From Halobaculum marinum (GTDB lineage Archaea; Halobacteriota; Halobacteria; Halobacteriales; Haloferacaceae): a stretch of DNA of 64,000 nucleotides. The stretch lies in assembly GCF_029338555.1 (NCBI RefSeq), contig NZ_CP119989.1:744001-808000 (forward strand), given 5' to 3'. Shown piece by piece: positions 42,024-50,638 of this stretch (positions within the stretch are counted from its first letter, which is position 1; every line of letters starts with the position of its first letter). Position numbers and translations under genes: made by a program. A model generated the notes under the pieces. It had not been told where the DNA came from, did not search any database, and saw only the letters and a program-made list of their open reading frames with translations.

Positions 42024-42060
42024 CTGATCAGTAGATAGACAGTAAGCCCCACTTACATAC
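42024..42060 (+). promoter_or_regulatory. Candidate promoter and palindrome upstream of the DUF7344-like gene
   Basis: An 8-bp palindrome CTGATCAG (42024-42031) is followed by the TATA-like CTTACATAC (42052-42060). A start about 25 bases later would fall near 42082, leaving a leader of nearly 190 bases before the ATG at 42270. This is long for a haloarchaeon. The leader is rich in short inverted repeats such as CCACC-ACCC-GGTGG. Confidence 0.4.
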
Positions 42061-42269
42061 AACCCCCCATCGGGAACTACCGGTGGGACCGGCACCACCA
42101 TTCCGGCATCACCACACGGCATTCCACCACCCGGTGGTTGTTGGGTCCCGGCCACCGTGACGGCCTCGCGCCGTCGGCGGGACAAAAACTCCCGCATGGA
42201 ACCTTCTCGCGACGGCCACAACGGCTATCAGCACGTACCACCCCAGCCGTACCAACGACGCCTACAGCC

Positions 42270-42785
42270 ATGACGGACGCAGACACGAGTCAGTGGAGCC
42301 ACCGGTGGTCGCGCGCTCGCTTCGACGCGCTCCCCGAGACCGGTGAGCCGCTCTCGAAGACCCGGGTGTTCGAACTGCTGGCGAGCGTCCGTCGGCGGTA
42401 CGTCGTCGAGCACCTCGACGCGGCAGACCGGACCGTCGAGGTCCGACCGCTCATCGACGCGGTCGCCGAACGGGAGTTCGGCCCAGACCCCGCGTACGAC
42501 GAGCGCAAGCGCGTGTACGTCTCGCTCCGCCAGACGCACCTCCCGCGGTTGGCCGAGGCGCGCGTCGTCGAGTACGACGCCGACCGCGGGCGCGTCGCCG
42601 TCGGCGACCGCTTCGGCGCGCTCGCGTTCGCGTTGGGCGCGCTGGGCGCCCGCCCGCTGGCAGACGAGGAAGCCGCGTCGGCGGCGGCCGAGCAGGGGCC
42701 GACCGCCGACGCGAACCGCCGGGCGAGCGGCCCCCCCGAGCCGGCGGCCGACGCCGGGTCGACCCCCGACGCCGGCGAGGACTGA
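42270..42785 (+). CDS. DUF7344-like winged-helix regulator
   Basis: 171 residues from the ATG at 42270. Residues about 20-105 form the haloarchaeal DUF7344 domain, a predicted winged helix: LSKTRVFELLASVRRRYVVE, then RQTHLPRLAEARVVEYDADRG and RVAVGD. A Pro/Ala/Asp-rich tail follows. No ligand domain is visible. It is 60 bases upstream of the AhbA/B-SirC-HemA genes on the same strand, so it could regulate heme synthesis; that link is positional only. Confidence 0.78.
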   Translation: MTDADTSQWSHRWSRARFDALPETGEPLSKTRVFELLASVRRRYVVEHLDAADRTVEVRPLIDAVAEREFGPDPAYDERKRVYVSLRQTHLPRLAEARVVEYDADRGRVAVGDRFGALAFALGALGARPLADEEAASAAAEQGPTADANRRASGPPEPAADAGSTPDAGED

Positions 42786-42845
42786 TCGAGCGACCGGAGC
42801 CGCCACGAACGCGACGCTTATCCTCGCGGCGTCCCGAACGAGGAC

Positions 42846-43940
42846 ATGGACAACGTCGACGCGGACGTCGACCTCTCGACGCTCGAACGGGCCGTCATCA
42901 ACGCCTTCCAGGGCGGCTTCCCCGTCGTCGAGCACCCGTGGGAACCGGCGGCGGCCGCGCTGACCGAGCGCGGCGTCGACGTCGACGCAGAGACCCTCCT
43001 CGCGACGGTACGTGACCTCGACGAGCGCGGCGTGCTCTCGCGGTTCGGCGCGCTCGTCAACGCCGAGGAGATTGGCGGCACCGCGACGCTCGTGGCGATG
43101 CACGCGCCGGAGGAGCGCTACGAGGCGGTCGCCGAGACGGTCAACGACTTCCGCGAGGTGGCGCACAACTACGAGCGCGAGCACCCGCACCTCAACATGT
43201 GGTTCGTCGTCAGCGTCGCCGACGAGGCCGAGGTGGCGCGCGTGCTGGCGGACATCGAGGACGCGACCGGCCAGGAGACGTACAACCTCCCGAAGCAGGA
43301 GGAGTTCCACGTGGGCGCGAAGTTCCTGCTCGACGGCCCCGTGTCCGACGGCGACCTCGACCTGTCACACCTCGGCCCCGACGTGACGCCGTCGGGTGAA
43401 CGCGGCATCACCGCTCGCGAGCGCGACATCGTCGTCGAGATTCAGGGCGGCCTCCCGATCACGGAGACGCCGTACGCGGACGTGGCCGACGCGGTCGGCC
43501 AGCCCGTCGAGTGGGTCGTCGAGACGATCAAGCGGTTCAACGAGGAGGGGAAGGTGCGCCGCGTCGGCGTCATCCCGAACCACTACGCGCTCGGCTACAC
43601 CGAGAACGGGATGACCGTCTGGGACGTGCCCGACGACCTGCTCGACGAGGTCGGACCCGCGGTCGCCTCGCTCGGGTTCGTCACCCACTGTTACCACCGA
43701 CCCCGCCACGAGGGCGTGTGGCCGTACAACTTCTTCGCGATGACCCACGGCCGCGACGAGGCCGAGTCCCAGCGGCGGATCGAGCAGGTGCGCGAGGTGA
43801 TGACCGACTTCTGGGACGTGGGCGACGACGAGTGGGACTCGCTGTTCTCGACGCGCATCCTGAAGAAGACGGGCATCAGGCTCGACGAGCGCGCGGACGC
43901 ACAGGTGCGCGACGAGGAGGCCGGCTCCGCGGACGCGTGA
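42846..43940 (+). CDS. ahbB: Siroheme decarboxylase, fused AhbA/AhbB (AsnC-like)
   Basis: 364 residues in two related halves, each with an AsnC-like helix-turn-helix followed by a ferredoxin-like fold: LSTLERAVINAFQGGFPVVE (about 10-29) opens the first, ITARERDIVVEIQGGLPITE (about 196-215) the second. Siroheme decarboxylase removes the acetate carboxyls of siroheme to make didecarboxysiroheme in the alternative heme pathway of archaea. Bacterial and many archaeal versions are two subunits; here they are one chain. HNYEREHPHLNMWFVVS and THCYHRPRHEGVWPYNFFAM hold the conserved histidines. Often mis-annotated as an Lrp regulator. SirC and HemA follow. Confidence 0.85.
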   Translation: MDNVDADVDLSTLERAVINAFQGGFPVVEHPWEPAAAALTERGVDVDAETLLATVRDLDERGVLSRFGALVNAEEIGGTATLVAMHAPEERYEAVAETVNDFREVAHNYEREHPHLNMWFVVSVADEAEVARVLADIEDATGQETYNLPKQEEFHVGAKFLLDGPVSDGDLDLSHLGPDVTPSGERGITARERDIVVEIQGGLPITETPYADVADAVGQPVEWVVETIKRFNEEGKVRRVGVIPNHYALGYTENGMTVWDVPDDLLDEVGPAVASLGFVTHCYHRPRHEGVWPYNFFAMTHGRDEAESQRRIEQVREVMTDFWDVGDDEWDSLFSTRILKKTGIRLDERADAQVRDEEAGSADA

Positions 43941-44073
43941 GGCGACCGATGGCCGACCCGACTGCCGAGGCGACGGCAGGGCAGACCGACGGGGTCGGAT
44001 CTCGCTTCGGGGATCTGCGCCCAGAGGTTTTTGCCCCGCGACGTGGAGCGGCGAACGAGATGGAGGCCGACGC

Positions 44074-44712
44074 GTGATCCCCCTGCTCCACGACTTCGAG
44101 GGGGAGACGGTGCTCGTCGTCGGCGGCGGGCCGGTCGGCGCCCGCAAGGCGCGGCGGTTCGCGCGCGAGGCACGCACCGTCGTCGTGAGCCCAGCGTTCG
44201 CCGACCGCGACTTCGGCGACGCGGAGTTGGTGCGGGCCGCGCCGACGCCCGACGACGTGCGCGAGTGGGTCGACCGCCTCGCCCCCGCGCTCGTGGTCGC
44301 CGCGACGGACGACGACGCGGTGAACGAGGCCGCCGAGACGGCGGCCCGCGACGCGGGCGCGCTCGTCAACCGCGCCGACCGGGCGGGCGGGCGCGACGCC
44401 GGCAGCGTCGTCGTGCCGGCCACGGTGCGCGACGGGTCGGTGGTCGCCGCCGTCGCCACGGGCGGGGCCGCCCCCGCGCTGTCGAAGGAACTCCGACGCC
44501 GGATCGAAGCCGAGGTGGAGGGCGCGGGCGCGATGGCGGATCTGGTCGCGGAGATCCGGGCCGAACAGAAGGACGCCGGCGTCTCCGCGACCGCCCGACG
44601 CGAACGTGTTCGGGCGGTGGTCAGCTCCCCGGAGGTTTGGAAGGCTTTACAAGAGGGAGCCTCCAACGCACGCCAGGAAGCGACCCGAGTTATGGAGGAG
44701 ATCGATGACTGA
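44074..44712 (+). CDS. Precorrin-2 dehydrogenase / sirohydrochlorin ferrochelatase-type protein
   Basis: 212-residue Met8/CysG-N family enzyme that oxidises precorrin-2 to sirohydrochlorin with NAD and may also insert iron. The Rossmann motif VLVVGGGPVGARKARRF (about 11-27) and GGAAPALSKELRRRIE (about 131-146) are diagnostic. It provides siroheme for AhbA/B encoded just upstream. Its stop overlaps the HemA start by 8 bases (ATGACTGA). The gene starts 133 bases after AhbA/B. Confidence 0.9.
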   Translation: MIPLLHDFEGETVLVVGGGPVGARKARRFAREARTVVVSPAFADRDFGDAELVRAAPTPDDVREWVDRLAPALVVAATDDDAVNEAAETAARDAGALVNRADRAGGRDAGSVVVPATVRDGSVVAAVATGGAAPALSKELRRRIEAEVEGAGAMADLVAEIRAEQKDAGVSATARRERVRAVVSSPEVWKALQEGASNARQEATRVMEEIDD

Positions 44713-46045
44713 CACCGGCGTCGTCGCGGGCGTGAGCGTGAGCCACACGACCGCCTCGGTCGAGGATATCGAGGCCACGCAGACGGTCGACGTGGCGACG
44801 CTCGTGTCTGACCTCCTCGACCGCGACGGGGTCGAAGAGGCGCTGGCGATCCAGACGTGCAACCGCGCGGAGGCGTACGTGGCCGCCGACGACGCCGCGG
44901 ACGCGCGAGCGGCGCTGGGGCAGTTCTCACCCGACGTCCGTGAGAGCGCGGTCCGCCACCTCGATCACGAGGCGAGCATCCGGCACCTCATGCGAGTGGC
45001 CGCCGGACTAGAGTCGCTCGTCCTCGGCGAAGACCAGATCCTCGGCCAACTGAGCGACGCCGGGTCGGTCGCCCGCGAGGTGGGTGGCCTGTCGGGCGGT
45101 GTGCTCGACGACGCAGTCTCGAAGGCGCTCCAGGTGGGCAAGCGCGCCCGCGCGGAGACGCGGATCAACGAGGGGTCGGTGTCGCTCGGGTCGGCGGCGG
45201 TCGAACTCGCCCGGCGCGAGACGGACCTGGCGGGTGCGACGGCGCTGGTCGTCGGCGCCGGCGAGATGGGGACGCTCGCGGCGCGGGCGCTCGACGCCTC
45301 GCCCGTCGCCCAGGTCGTCGTCGCGAACCGGACGCTGTCGACGGCACAGCAGGTGGCGACGGACCTCGACAGCGAGGCGACGGCGGTCGCCCTCGACGAC
45401 GTGGGCGCCGTCGTGGCCGACGCGGACGTGCTCATCGCCGCGACCGGCGCGACCAGCCCCGTCCTCGACGACGAGACGCTCGCAGAGGCGGGCGAGACGC
45501 TGTGTATCGACCTCGGGCAGCCGCGAGACGTGGTGCCCGACGCGGGCGACGAGCGCGTCGTCGTCCGCGACATCGACGACCTCCAGTCCGTCAGCGGCGA
45601 GGCACGCGACCGGCGCGAGGCCGCCGCGCGGGCGGTCGAAGAGATGATCGACGCCGAGTTCGACCGACTCCTCGACGACTTCAAGCGCAAGCGGGCTGAC
45701 GACGCCGTCTCGGCGATGTACGAGGCCGCCGAGCGCACGAAACAGCGCGAACTGGAGGAGGCGCTCGCGAAACTGGAGGCGCAGGGCGACCTCACCGACG
45801 AGCAGCGTGAGACGGTCGCCGGCCTCGCCGACGCGCTCGTCGGGCAACTGCTGGCGGCGCCGACGAAGAGCCTCCGGGAGGCCGCCGCCGAGGACGACTG
45901 GAGCACCATCCACACGGCGATGCAGTTGTTCGACCCCGAGTTCGACGGTCCGCCGGCGACCGCCGAGGGTGCGAACACGCCCGAAGGGTCGGAGGGCGCC
46001 CCGGACGTGCCGCAGCACGCGCTCGAGCACGTCTCGAACGACTGA
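44705..46045 (+). CDS. hemA: Glutamyl-tRNA reductase HemA
   Basis: First committed enzyme of tetrapyrrole synthesis: reduces glutamyl-tRNA to glutamate-1-semialdehyde with NADPH. 446 residues from the ATG at 44705. VSVSHTTASVEDIE opens the catalytic domain; the nucleophilic cysteine is Cys52 in IQTCNRAEAYVA; the NADPH domain has VVGAGEMGTLAARALD; the C-terminal dimerisation helix follows (about 310-420). The acidic tail is haloarchaeal. Overlaps sirC, so early and late steps of siroheme-heme synthesis are made from one mRNA. Confidence 0.96.
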   Translation: MTDTGVVAGVSVSHTTASVEDIEATQTVDVATLVSDLLDRDGVEEALAIQTCNRAEAYVAADDAADARAALGQFSPDVRESAVRHLDHEASIRHLMRVAAGLESLVLGEDQILGQLSDAGSVAREVGGLSGGVLDDAVSKALQVGKRARAETRINEGSVSLGSAAVELARRETDLAGATALVVGAGEMGTLAARALDASPVAQVVVANRTLSTAQQVATDLDSEATAVALDDVGAVVADADVLIAATGATSPVLDDETLAEAGETLCIDLGQPRDVVPDAGDERVVVRDIDDLQSVSGEARDRREAAARAVEEMIDAEFDRLLDDFKRKRADDAVSAMYEAAERTKQRELEEALAKLEAQGDLTDEQRETVAGLADALVGQLLAAPTKSLREAAAEDDWSTIHTAMQLFDPEFDGPPATAEGANTPEGSEGAPDVPQHALEHVSND

Positions 46046-46081
46046 GCCGCAGTCTCGCAGTTTTCGGATCCGGTCTGAGAG

Positions 46082-46088
46082 AAAATTA
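46082..46088 (+). promoter_or_regulatory. TATA-like element upstream of the coiled-coil membrane protein gene
   Basis: AAAATTA, 27-33 bases before the GTG at 46115, giving a near-leaderless transcript. Confidence 0.45.
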
Positions 46089-46114
46089 CGCCACTCGCCA
46101 GCACAGGGGAAAGG

Positions 46115-47062
46115 GTGATGTGCGATGCCGTCGCACACCAGTGTATGCGAGCAACGAGTCACGGCGTCGGTCGCTTGTCGACCGAGCCGGTCGAACAGGG
46201 AGTGGAGGCGATGTGCCGGGCCGCCGCGTGCGACCACCCGGACATCGCCGTCGGGCTCGCCGTCTTGGGGTTGACGGCGGTGTTTCTGCTGGCCGTGGGG
46301 GCGGTCTTGGCACGGCTCGACGGAGCGCGGGAGGCACTCGCGAGTGAGGTGTCTCGAACCCGGGCCGAGCGCGACGCGTTCGAACGATTCCGGCGGCGAG
46401 TCGCCGCCCTCGAACCGGGCGAACTGACGCACCCGACGCCGATGGGAGCGGGGACGAACGTGTTAGCGGCGACGACAGCCGCGGGCGCGGGCGACGGCGG
46501 CCTCGCAGCGGCACGAGAGGCGTACAGGGAGACGGTGATGGCCACACCCCACTACGAGGAGGAGTACCAGGAGACGCTCGCGGAGAACGTCGCCGAGGAG
46601 TTCTCCGGCGCGGTCGCGGGGGCGCTCCTCGAGGAGGGCGGCGCGCTCACACCGACACTCCGGGCGACGCTCGCGAGCGGCGCCGAGCGGGCCCGCGAGG
46701 AGCGCGCAGAGATGCTGACGACGCTCGAAACCGAGGAGTCGGCGCTGTCGGAGGCGGAGTCGACGCTGGCGCCGGCGGTGGAGGCCGGCGAGCGCACCGT
46801 CGAGCGTGACCTCTCGTACGCCACGTACTCGGACCTCGTCGGTGAGTACGAACGCCTCGAGTGGCACGAGGACCGCGTCGAGACGCTGTTGACCGACCGA
46901 CAGGGTCGCATCCACGACGAGGAGGGTGAACGACGCTACTGGTTCGACTACCTCTACCGGTCGCTGTCGTCGCCGTACCCCGTCCTCTCGGCGGGCGCGG
47001 AGACGCTGGCGCTCATCGACGACGCCAAGTCGACGCTGACCTCGGCGGCGAGTCAGCGCTGA
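46115..47062 (+). CDS. Membrane-anchored coiled-coil protein, DUF7260-like
   Basis: 315 residues. A single membrane helix AVGLAVLGLTAVFLLAVGAV (about 45-64) is followed by long charged helices (EVSRTRAERDAFERFRRRVA; SALSEAESTLAPAVEAGERT), suggesting a membrane-tethered coiled coil with a cytoplasmic body. VMATPHYEEEYQETLAENVA is a conserved-looking phrase that I associate with the haloarchaeal DUF7260 family. Start may be GTG 46115 or ATG 46118; the TATA-like box 27-33 bases upstream supports one of these. Function unknown. Confidence 0.72.
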   Translation: MMCDAVAHQCMRATSHGVGRLSTEPVEQGVEAMCRAAACDHPDIAVGLAVLGLTAVFLLAVGAVLARLDGAREALASEVSRTRAERDAFERFRRRVAALEPGELTHPTPMGAGTNVLAATTAAGAGDGGLAAAREAYRETVMATPHYEEEYQETLAENVAEEFSGAVAGALLEEGGALTPTLRATLASGAERAREERAEMLTTLETEESALSEAESTLAPAVEAGERTVERDLSYATYSDLVGEYERLEWHEDRVETLLTDRQGRIHDEEGERRYWFDYLYRSLSSPYPVLSAGAETLALIDDAKSTLTSAASQR

Positions 47063-47132
47063 CCGGGGGCCGCGTTCTCGCCCCTCGGCGCCCCGAGGTA
47101 CGCTTTTGCTCGTGCCGACCGACGGGTCCCGC

Positions 47133-47417
47133 GTGAGCGACGTGCTCGACGCCGACGAGATCGCCGACGAACTGCCCGACGGCTGGCACCACGACGCCGC
47201 AGCCGACGAGATCGCACGCACCTTCGAGTTCGACTCCTACCTCGAAGGCGTCGGCTTCGCCGGTGGCGCGGGCGGCCTCGCCGAGGAGGCGTTCCACCAT
47301 CCGACGATGACGATCGGGTGGCGTGAGGTGGAGGTCCGACTCACCACCCACGACGCCGGCGGCGTCACCGCGAAGGACATCAATCTGGCGGGCCGACTCA
47401 ACGAGTTGGCGGACTGA
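47133..47417 (+). CDS. Pterin-4a-carbinolamine dehydratase (PCD/DCoH-like)
   Basis: 94 residues from the GTG at 47133 (TTG 47106 and GTG 47112 are alternatives). LPDGWHHDAAADEIARTFEF and EEAFHHPTMTIGWREVEVRL carry the family's catalytic histidines (HHP motif). It dehydrates 4a-hydroxy-tetrahydropterins; in organisms without aromatic amino acid hydroxylases these proteins have been linked to molybdopterin metabolism, which is relevant given the Mo/W genes nearby. The LWR-salt gene starts 4 bases after its stop. Confidence 0.88.
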   Translation: MSDVLDADEIADELPDGWHHDAAADEIARTFEFDSYLEGVGFAGGAGGLAEEAFHHPTMTIGWREVEVRLTTHDAGGVTAKDINLAGRLNELAD

Positions 47418-47421
47418 CGCC

Positions 47422-47826
47422 GTGGACGCGTCGTACGTCTTCCGCGTCCGGTTCACCCTCTCGCCGCGGCGCGCGCGGATCGACCCCGACACGTTCGAGA
47501 CGGTGGTGCGGATCCCCGCGGCGACGCCCGGCGAGGAGGGGTGGCTGCTGTTTCGCGACGCGCTGTGGCGCGGCGAGGCGAACGACGCGGACCACGCGCG
47601 CGACCTGTGTGCCGAGCGCCTCCCCGCGGGTGTCGAGGTGCTGTCGGCGACGTTTCGGGAGTTCGAGACGGACGAGGCGTACCTAACCGCGCTCCGGGAG
47701 GCCGTCGACGCCGATCTGGGTGCGTTCCGGGCCGACTCCGTCCGCGAGGCGCTCCACAAGTACTTCGGGTCGTCCATCCGGGTAGGCGACGACGACCGAC
47801 CCGGGACGGACGCTGACGAGGCGTGA
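47422..47826 (+). CDS. LWR-salt protein family (haloarchaeal, unknown function)
   Basis: 134 residues from GTG 47422. SYVFRVRFTLSPRRARIDPD at the start, then the name-giving DALWRGEAND (about 47-56), and RADSVREALHKYFGSSIRV at the end. The family is confined to halophilic archaea and has no known role. It starts 4 bases after the dehydratase gene, so the two are one transcription unit. No catalytic motif is visible. Confidence 0.78.
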   Translation: MDASYVFRVRFTLSPRRARIDPDTFETVVRIPAATPGEEGWLLFRDALWRGEANDADHARDLCAERLPAGVEVLSATFREFETDEAYLTALREAVDADLGAFRADSVREALHKYFGSSIRVGDDDRPGTDADEA

Positions 47827-47907
47827 AACCGCCGGGATCGCGCGTCTCACAGATCCACGAGCGAGCGTCGCGTTAGGAAGGTATTTACTCGGTCGGTAGG
47901 GAGCGAA

Positions 47908-47915
47908 GATATAAC
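47908..47915 (+). promoter_or_regulatory. TATA box of the HAD hydrolase gene
   Basis: GATATAAC lies 30-37 bases before the ATG at 47945. Another AT-rich word GTATTTACTC is at 47881. Confidence 0.5.
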
Positions 47916-47944
47916 ACGGGGAACGACCTACCCTGTTGTCTCGC

Positions 47945-48670
47945 ATGGTCCCCAACACATACGACTTCTGGCTGTTCGACCTCGACGGGACGCTCGTCGA
48001 CGCGGAGTGGTCCTACACTCGCGAGGTGTTCGACCGCGTGGGCGACCGGATCGGCTACGGGTTCACCGACCGCCAGGCGGAGTTGCTGTGGCACGGCCTC
48101 ACCGGCGCCCGCGACCCGCAACTGCGCGAGTGGGGGCTCGACCCCACAGAGTTCTGGCCGGCGTTCCACGCCGTCGAGGACCCCGCCGCGCGCGCCGAGG
48201 CCACCTACCTCCACCCCGACGCCGAACGCCTGCTCGACGACCTCCACGGGCGGGACGTGCCGATGGGCCTCGTCACACACTGCGCGGAGTTCCTCGCGCG
48301 ACCGGTCACCGACCGCCTCGACCTCACCGACCGCTTCGACACGTTCCTGTCGTGTTCGGACGAGACGGGGTGGAAGCCCGACCCCGGGCCGCTCCGGGTC
48401 GCGATGAACGACATCGGCGTGGACCCGACCGCCCAGCGGGGCGTCTACCTCGGCGACGGCGACAGCGACGTGGGTGCGGCGTGGAACGCGGGGCTCGACG
48501 CCGTCCACGTCGAACGCCACGGCCACGACCACCGCGAGCGGTGCGTCCGCGCCGACCACCGCGTGTGGAGCTTCGACGACCTCCCGCGCGTCGCCGACTT
48601 CGACTGGACGTTCGGCGCCGCTCGCGCCGACGGCTCCGGCCTCGGCGGCGGCGAGAACCTCACCGACTGA
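47945..48670 (+). CDS. HAD-superfamily hydrolase
   Basis: 241-residue phosphatase of the phosphoglycolate-phosphatase-like group. Motif I FDLDGTLVD (about 11-19) holds the nucleophile and acid/base aspartates; the cap domain is helical; motif II lies in LVTHC (about 115), motif III Lys in WKPDPGPL (about 141), and motif IV in VYLGDGDSDVGAAWNAG (about 166). The substrate is unknown. A TTG 3 codons upstream is possible but the ATG is preferred. Convergent with the Rieske gene, 27 bases apart. Confidence 0.87.
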   Translation: MVPNTYDFWLFDLDGTLVDAEWSYTREVFDRVGDRIGYGFTDRQAELLWHGLTGARDPQLREWGLDPTEFWPAFHAVEDPAARAEATYLHPDAERLLDDLHGRDVPMGLVTHCAEFLARPVTDRLDLTDRFDTFLSCSDETGWKPDPGPLRVAMNDIGVDPTAQRGVYLGDGDSDVGAAWNAGLDAVHVERHGHDHRERCVRADHRVWSFDDLPRVADFDWTFGAARADGSGLGGGENLTD

Positions 48671-48697
48671 CCGGCCGCGCCCCGCCGCGTCCCCGCC

Positions 48698-50500
48698 TCA
48701 GCCGTCCGTCTCCGCGACGGAGGCTCCGTCGGCGGCGGTCCCGCCGTCGGCGCCGTCGACGCGCTCGCCCCGCAACAGCCGTGCGGCGATGGAGAACGTC
48801 TGCTCGCGCGAGCGCCGCGTCGGGTAGTGGGCGGCCATGTAGCGCGCGGCGGCGACGAGACAGGTCCGTCGCTCCGCGTTGTCGTCGCGGCGGTCCGCCT
48901 GGCGACACGCCGCCTCGTACGCCTGGAACGTGTGGAAGTTCGTGTCCTCGACGAGCAGCGCGTTCCCCAACGCGGCTTTCAACCGTTCGGGGTCGCCGTC
49001 TGCGGCGAGGAAGTCGGCGACGGCGCTGGCCGCCTGCTCCACCTGTCCCTGCTGTTCGAACGCCAGTCGGAGTTCCTCCAGCGCCGTCTCCGGGTCGGCG
49101 TCGGGGTCGCCCGTCGGCGTCGGCGCCGGCGGGGTGTTGAGGAAGCGGTCGAGGTAGACGTTCACGGCGGCGTCGACCACGCCGCGATACAGCGCGGTCG
49201 CGTCGGTGCGCTCGGCGGCGCGCTCGACGGCGTTGGCGAAGGTGAACGTGTGGTGGACGGTGTTCCAGTCGGCGAACTCGTTGCTCGTCGCGAACCGGGC
49301 GACCCGCGTGACCGCCGCGAACGACACCGCACTCGCCAGGTCCTCGACGGAGGCTCCCGCACGGATGGCCTCCTCCAGCGCGTCGAACACCGTCTCGGGG
49401 TCGTCGGCGAGCAGTCGCTCGGTGAAGTCGGCGGGTTCGGTCCACGTCTCTCCCTCGCCGTCGGCGACCATCGCGTCGAGGCGGTCGAACCGCTCGTCGC
49501 ACATCGCCGCCAGATCGATCGGCTGGCGCCACGACGACGACTCTTCGGCGCGTTCGGCGGTCGCCAGTCCGCGGACGAGCGAGGCGAGCACGTCGGCGGT
49601 CCGCTCGTCGTCGTCCCAGCCGACCAGGTCCAACGCCTCGGTCGCCTTGTTCACGAAGTCGAACGCGTGGCCGGTGTCGAGGTAGCGGTGATCGGTCGCG
49701 GCGGTGACGAGCAGTTCGGTCAACTCCTCGGGTCCGTACCCCGCCGCGACGGCGGTGCGAAGCACGCGCTCTGCACCGTCGGCGTCGCGCACCTCCACGT
49801 TCTCACGGAACCACGACAGCAGGCGGTCGAAGGAGGTGCCGGTCGCGTCGAACGCCTCCTGGTCGAACTTCGGCGGTTCGCCCGCGCAGTCGCCCGCGAC
49901 CTCCGTGAGCCCCTGGTACAGCGCGCGCTTGCGGTCGTCGTCGTCGAGGTCCGGGAGGCGGTTCGCGAGCGCGACGAGGATGGTGAGCCCGGAGCTCCAC
50001 CCGTCGGCGCGGTTGCGCACGCCGAAGCGGACGCCGCGCCCGACCACCTCGGTCGAGTCGACGCCGTTGTCGAGCAGGCCGACCGCCGACTTCGCGAGCA
50101 CGAGGCGGAGGTTCTGCTCGAGGCCGTCGTCGAGGCGGGTCCGCCAGTGTGCGGCGGGTGGCTCCGAGCGCCGGGGCTCGGGGGCGACGTAGACGGTCCC
50201 GTCTCGCACCTCGACGGGGTAGGTGTCAACGTCGTCGGCCCACGGGTCGAACGTGTCGCCGCAGGACAACTCGAAGCGCGCGTGGTGCCAGTGACAGGTG
50301 AGGACACCCTCCTCGACGCTCCCCTCGGTGAGCGGGAACCCCATGTGTGGACACCGGTTGTTCACCGCGCGCACCTCGTCCTCGTGGTGGAACACCGCGA
50401 TCGGTGTGCCGTCGATAGCGGTGAGCGTCCGTCCCTCCGCTCGGAGGTCGTCGAGCGCGATCACCTCGTGGAATCCGTCGTCCGCGTCGTCGACTGCCAT
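48698..50500 (-). CDS. Rieske [2Fe-2S] protein fused to a large helical domain
   Basis: 600 residues. The N-terminal Rieske domain (about 10-108) has both cluster motifs, C50-P-H52 and C69-H70-W71-H72, in the ferredoxin-like (soluble) form. The remaining 480 residues are a helical domain with phrases such as HAFDFVNKATEALDLVGW, WNTVHHTFTFANAVE and TNFHTFQAYEAACRQA, rich in scattered histidines. No ring-hydroxylase two-His-one-carboxylate pattern is evident, so it is not a standard dioxygenase alpha subunit. It may be an oxidoreductase receiving electrons through the Rieske cluster. Monocistronic, with an inverted repeat 37 bases before the start. Confidence 0.85.
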   Translation of the reverse strand: MAVDDADDGFHEVIALDDLRAEGRTLTAIDGTPIAVFHHEDEVRAVNNRCPHMGFPLTEGSVEEGVLTCHWHHARFELSCGDTFDPWADDVDTYPVEVRDGTVYVAPEPRRSEPPAAHWRTRLDDGLEQNLRLVLAKSAVGLLDNGVDSTEVVGRGVRFGVRNRADGWSSGLTILVALANRLPDLDDDDRKRALYQGLTEVAGDCAGEPPKFDQEAFDATGTSFDRLLSWFRENVEVRDADGAERVLRTAVAAGYGPEELTELLVTAATDHRYLDTGHAFDFVNKATEALDLVGWDDDERTADVLASLVRGLATAERAEESSSWRQPIDLAAMCDERFDRLDAMVADGEGETWTEPADFTERLLADDPETVFDALEEAIRAGASVEDLASAVSFAAVTRVARFATSNEFADWNTVHHTFTFANAVERAAERTDATALYRGVVDAAVNVYLDRFLNTPPAPTPTGDPDADPETALEELRLAFEQQGQVEQAASAVADFLAADGDPERLKAALGNALLVEDTNFHTFQAYEAACRQADRRDDNAERRTCLVAAARYMAAHYPTRRSREQTFSIAARLLRGERVDGADGGTAADGASVAETDG

Positions 50501-50536
50501 GTGTGCACGGATGACACGAACCCCGAAGAAGGTTCT

Positions 50537-50552
50537 CTGAAGTCGGTTTCAG
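50537..50552. promoter_or_regulatory. Inverted repeat upstream of the Rieske gene
   Basis: CTGAA-N6-TTCAG, a perfect 5-bp interrupted palindrome centred about 44 bases before the ATG at 50500, in the region where promoter or operator sites are expected. Confidence 0.35.
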
Positions 50553-50638
50553 TACGGTCGCGAGAGAGTCGGGAACGGAGGGGTCGCCGTCACCGCGGTT
50601 CGATCGCGTCGAGGCGGAGCGGTCGCCGCTCGGCTCGC

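Noticed and set aside
42846-43940. Plain Lrp/AsnC transcription factor
   Set aside because: Two AsnC-like halves, conserved His-rich segments and the SirC-HemA neighbours fit siroheme decarboxylase better.
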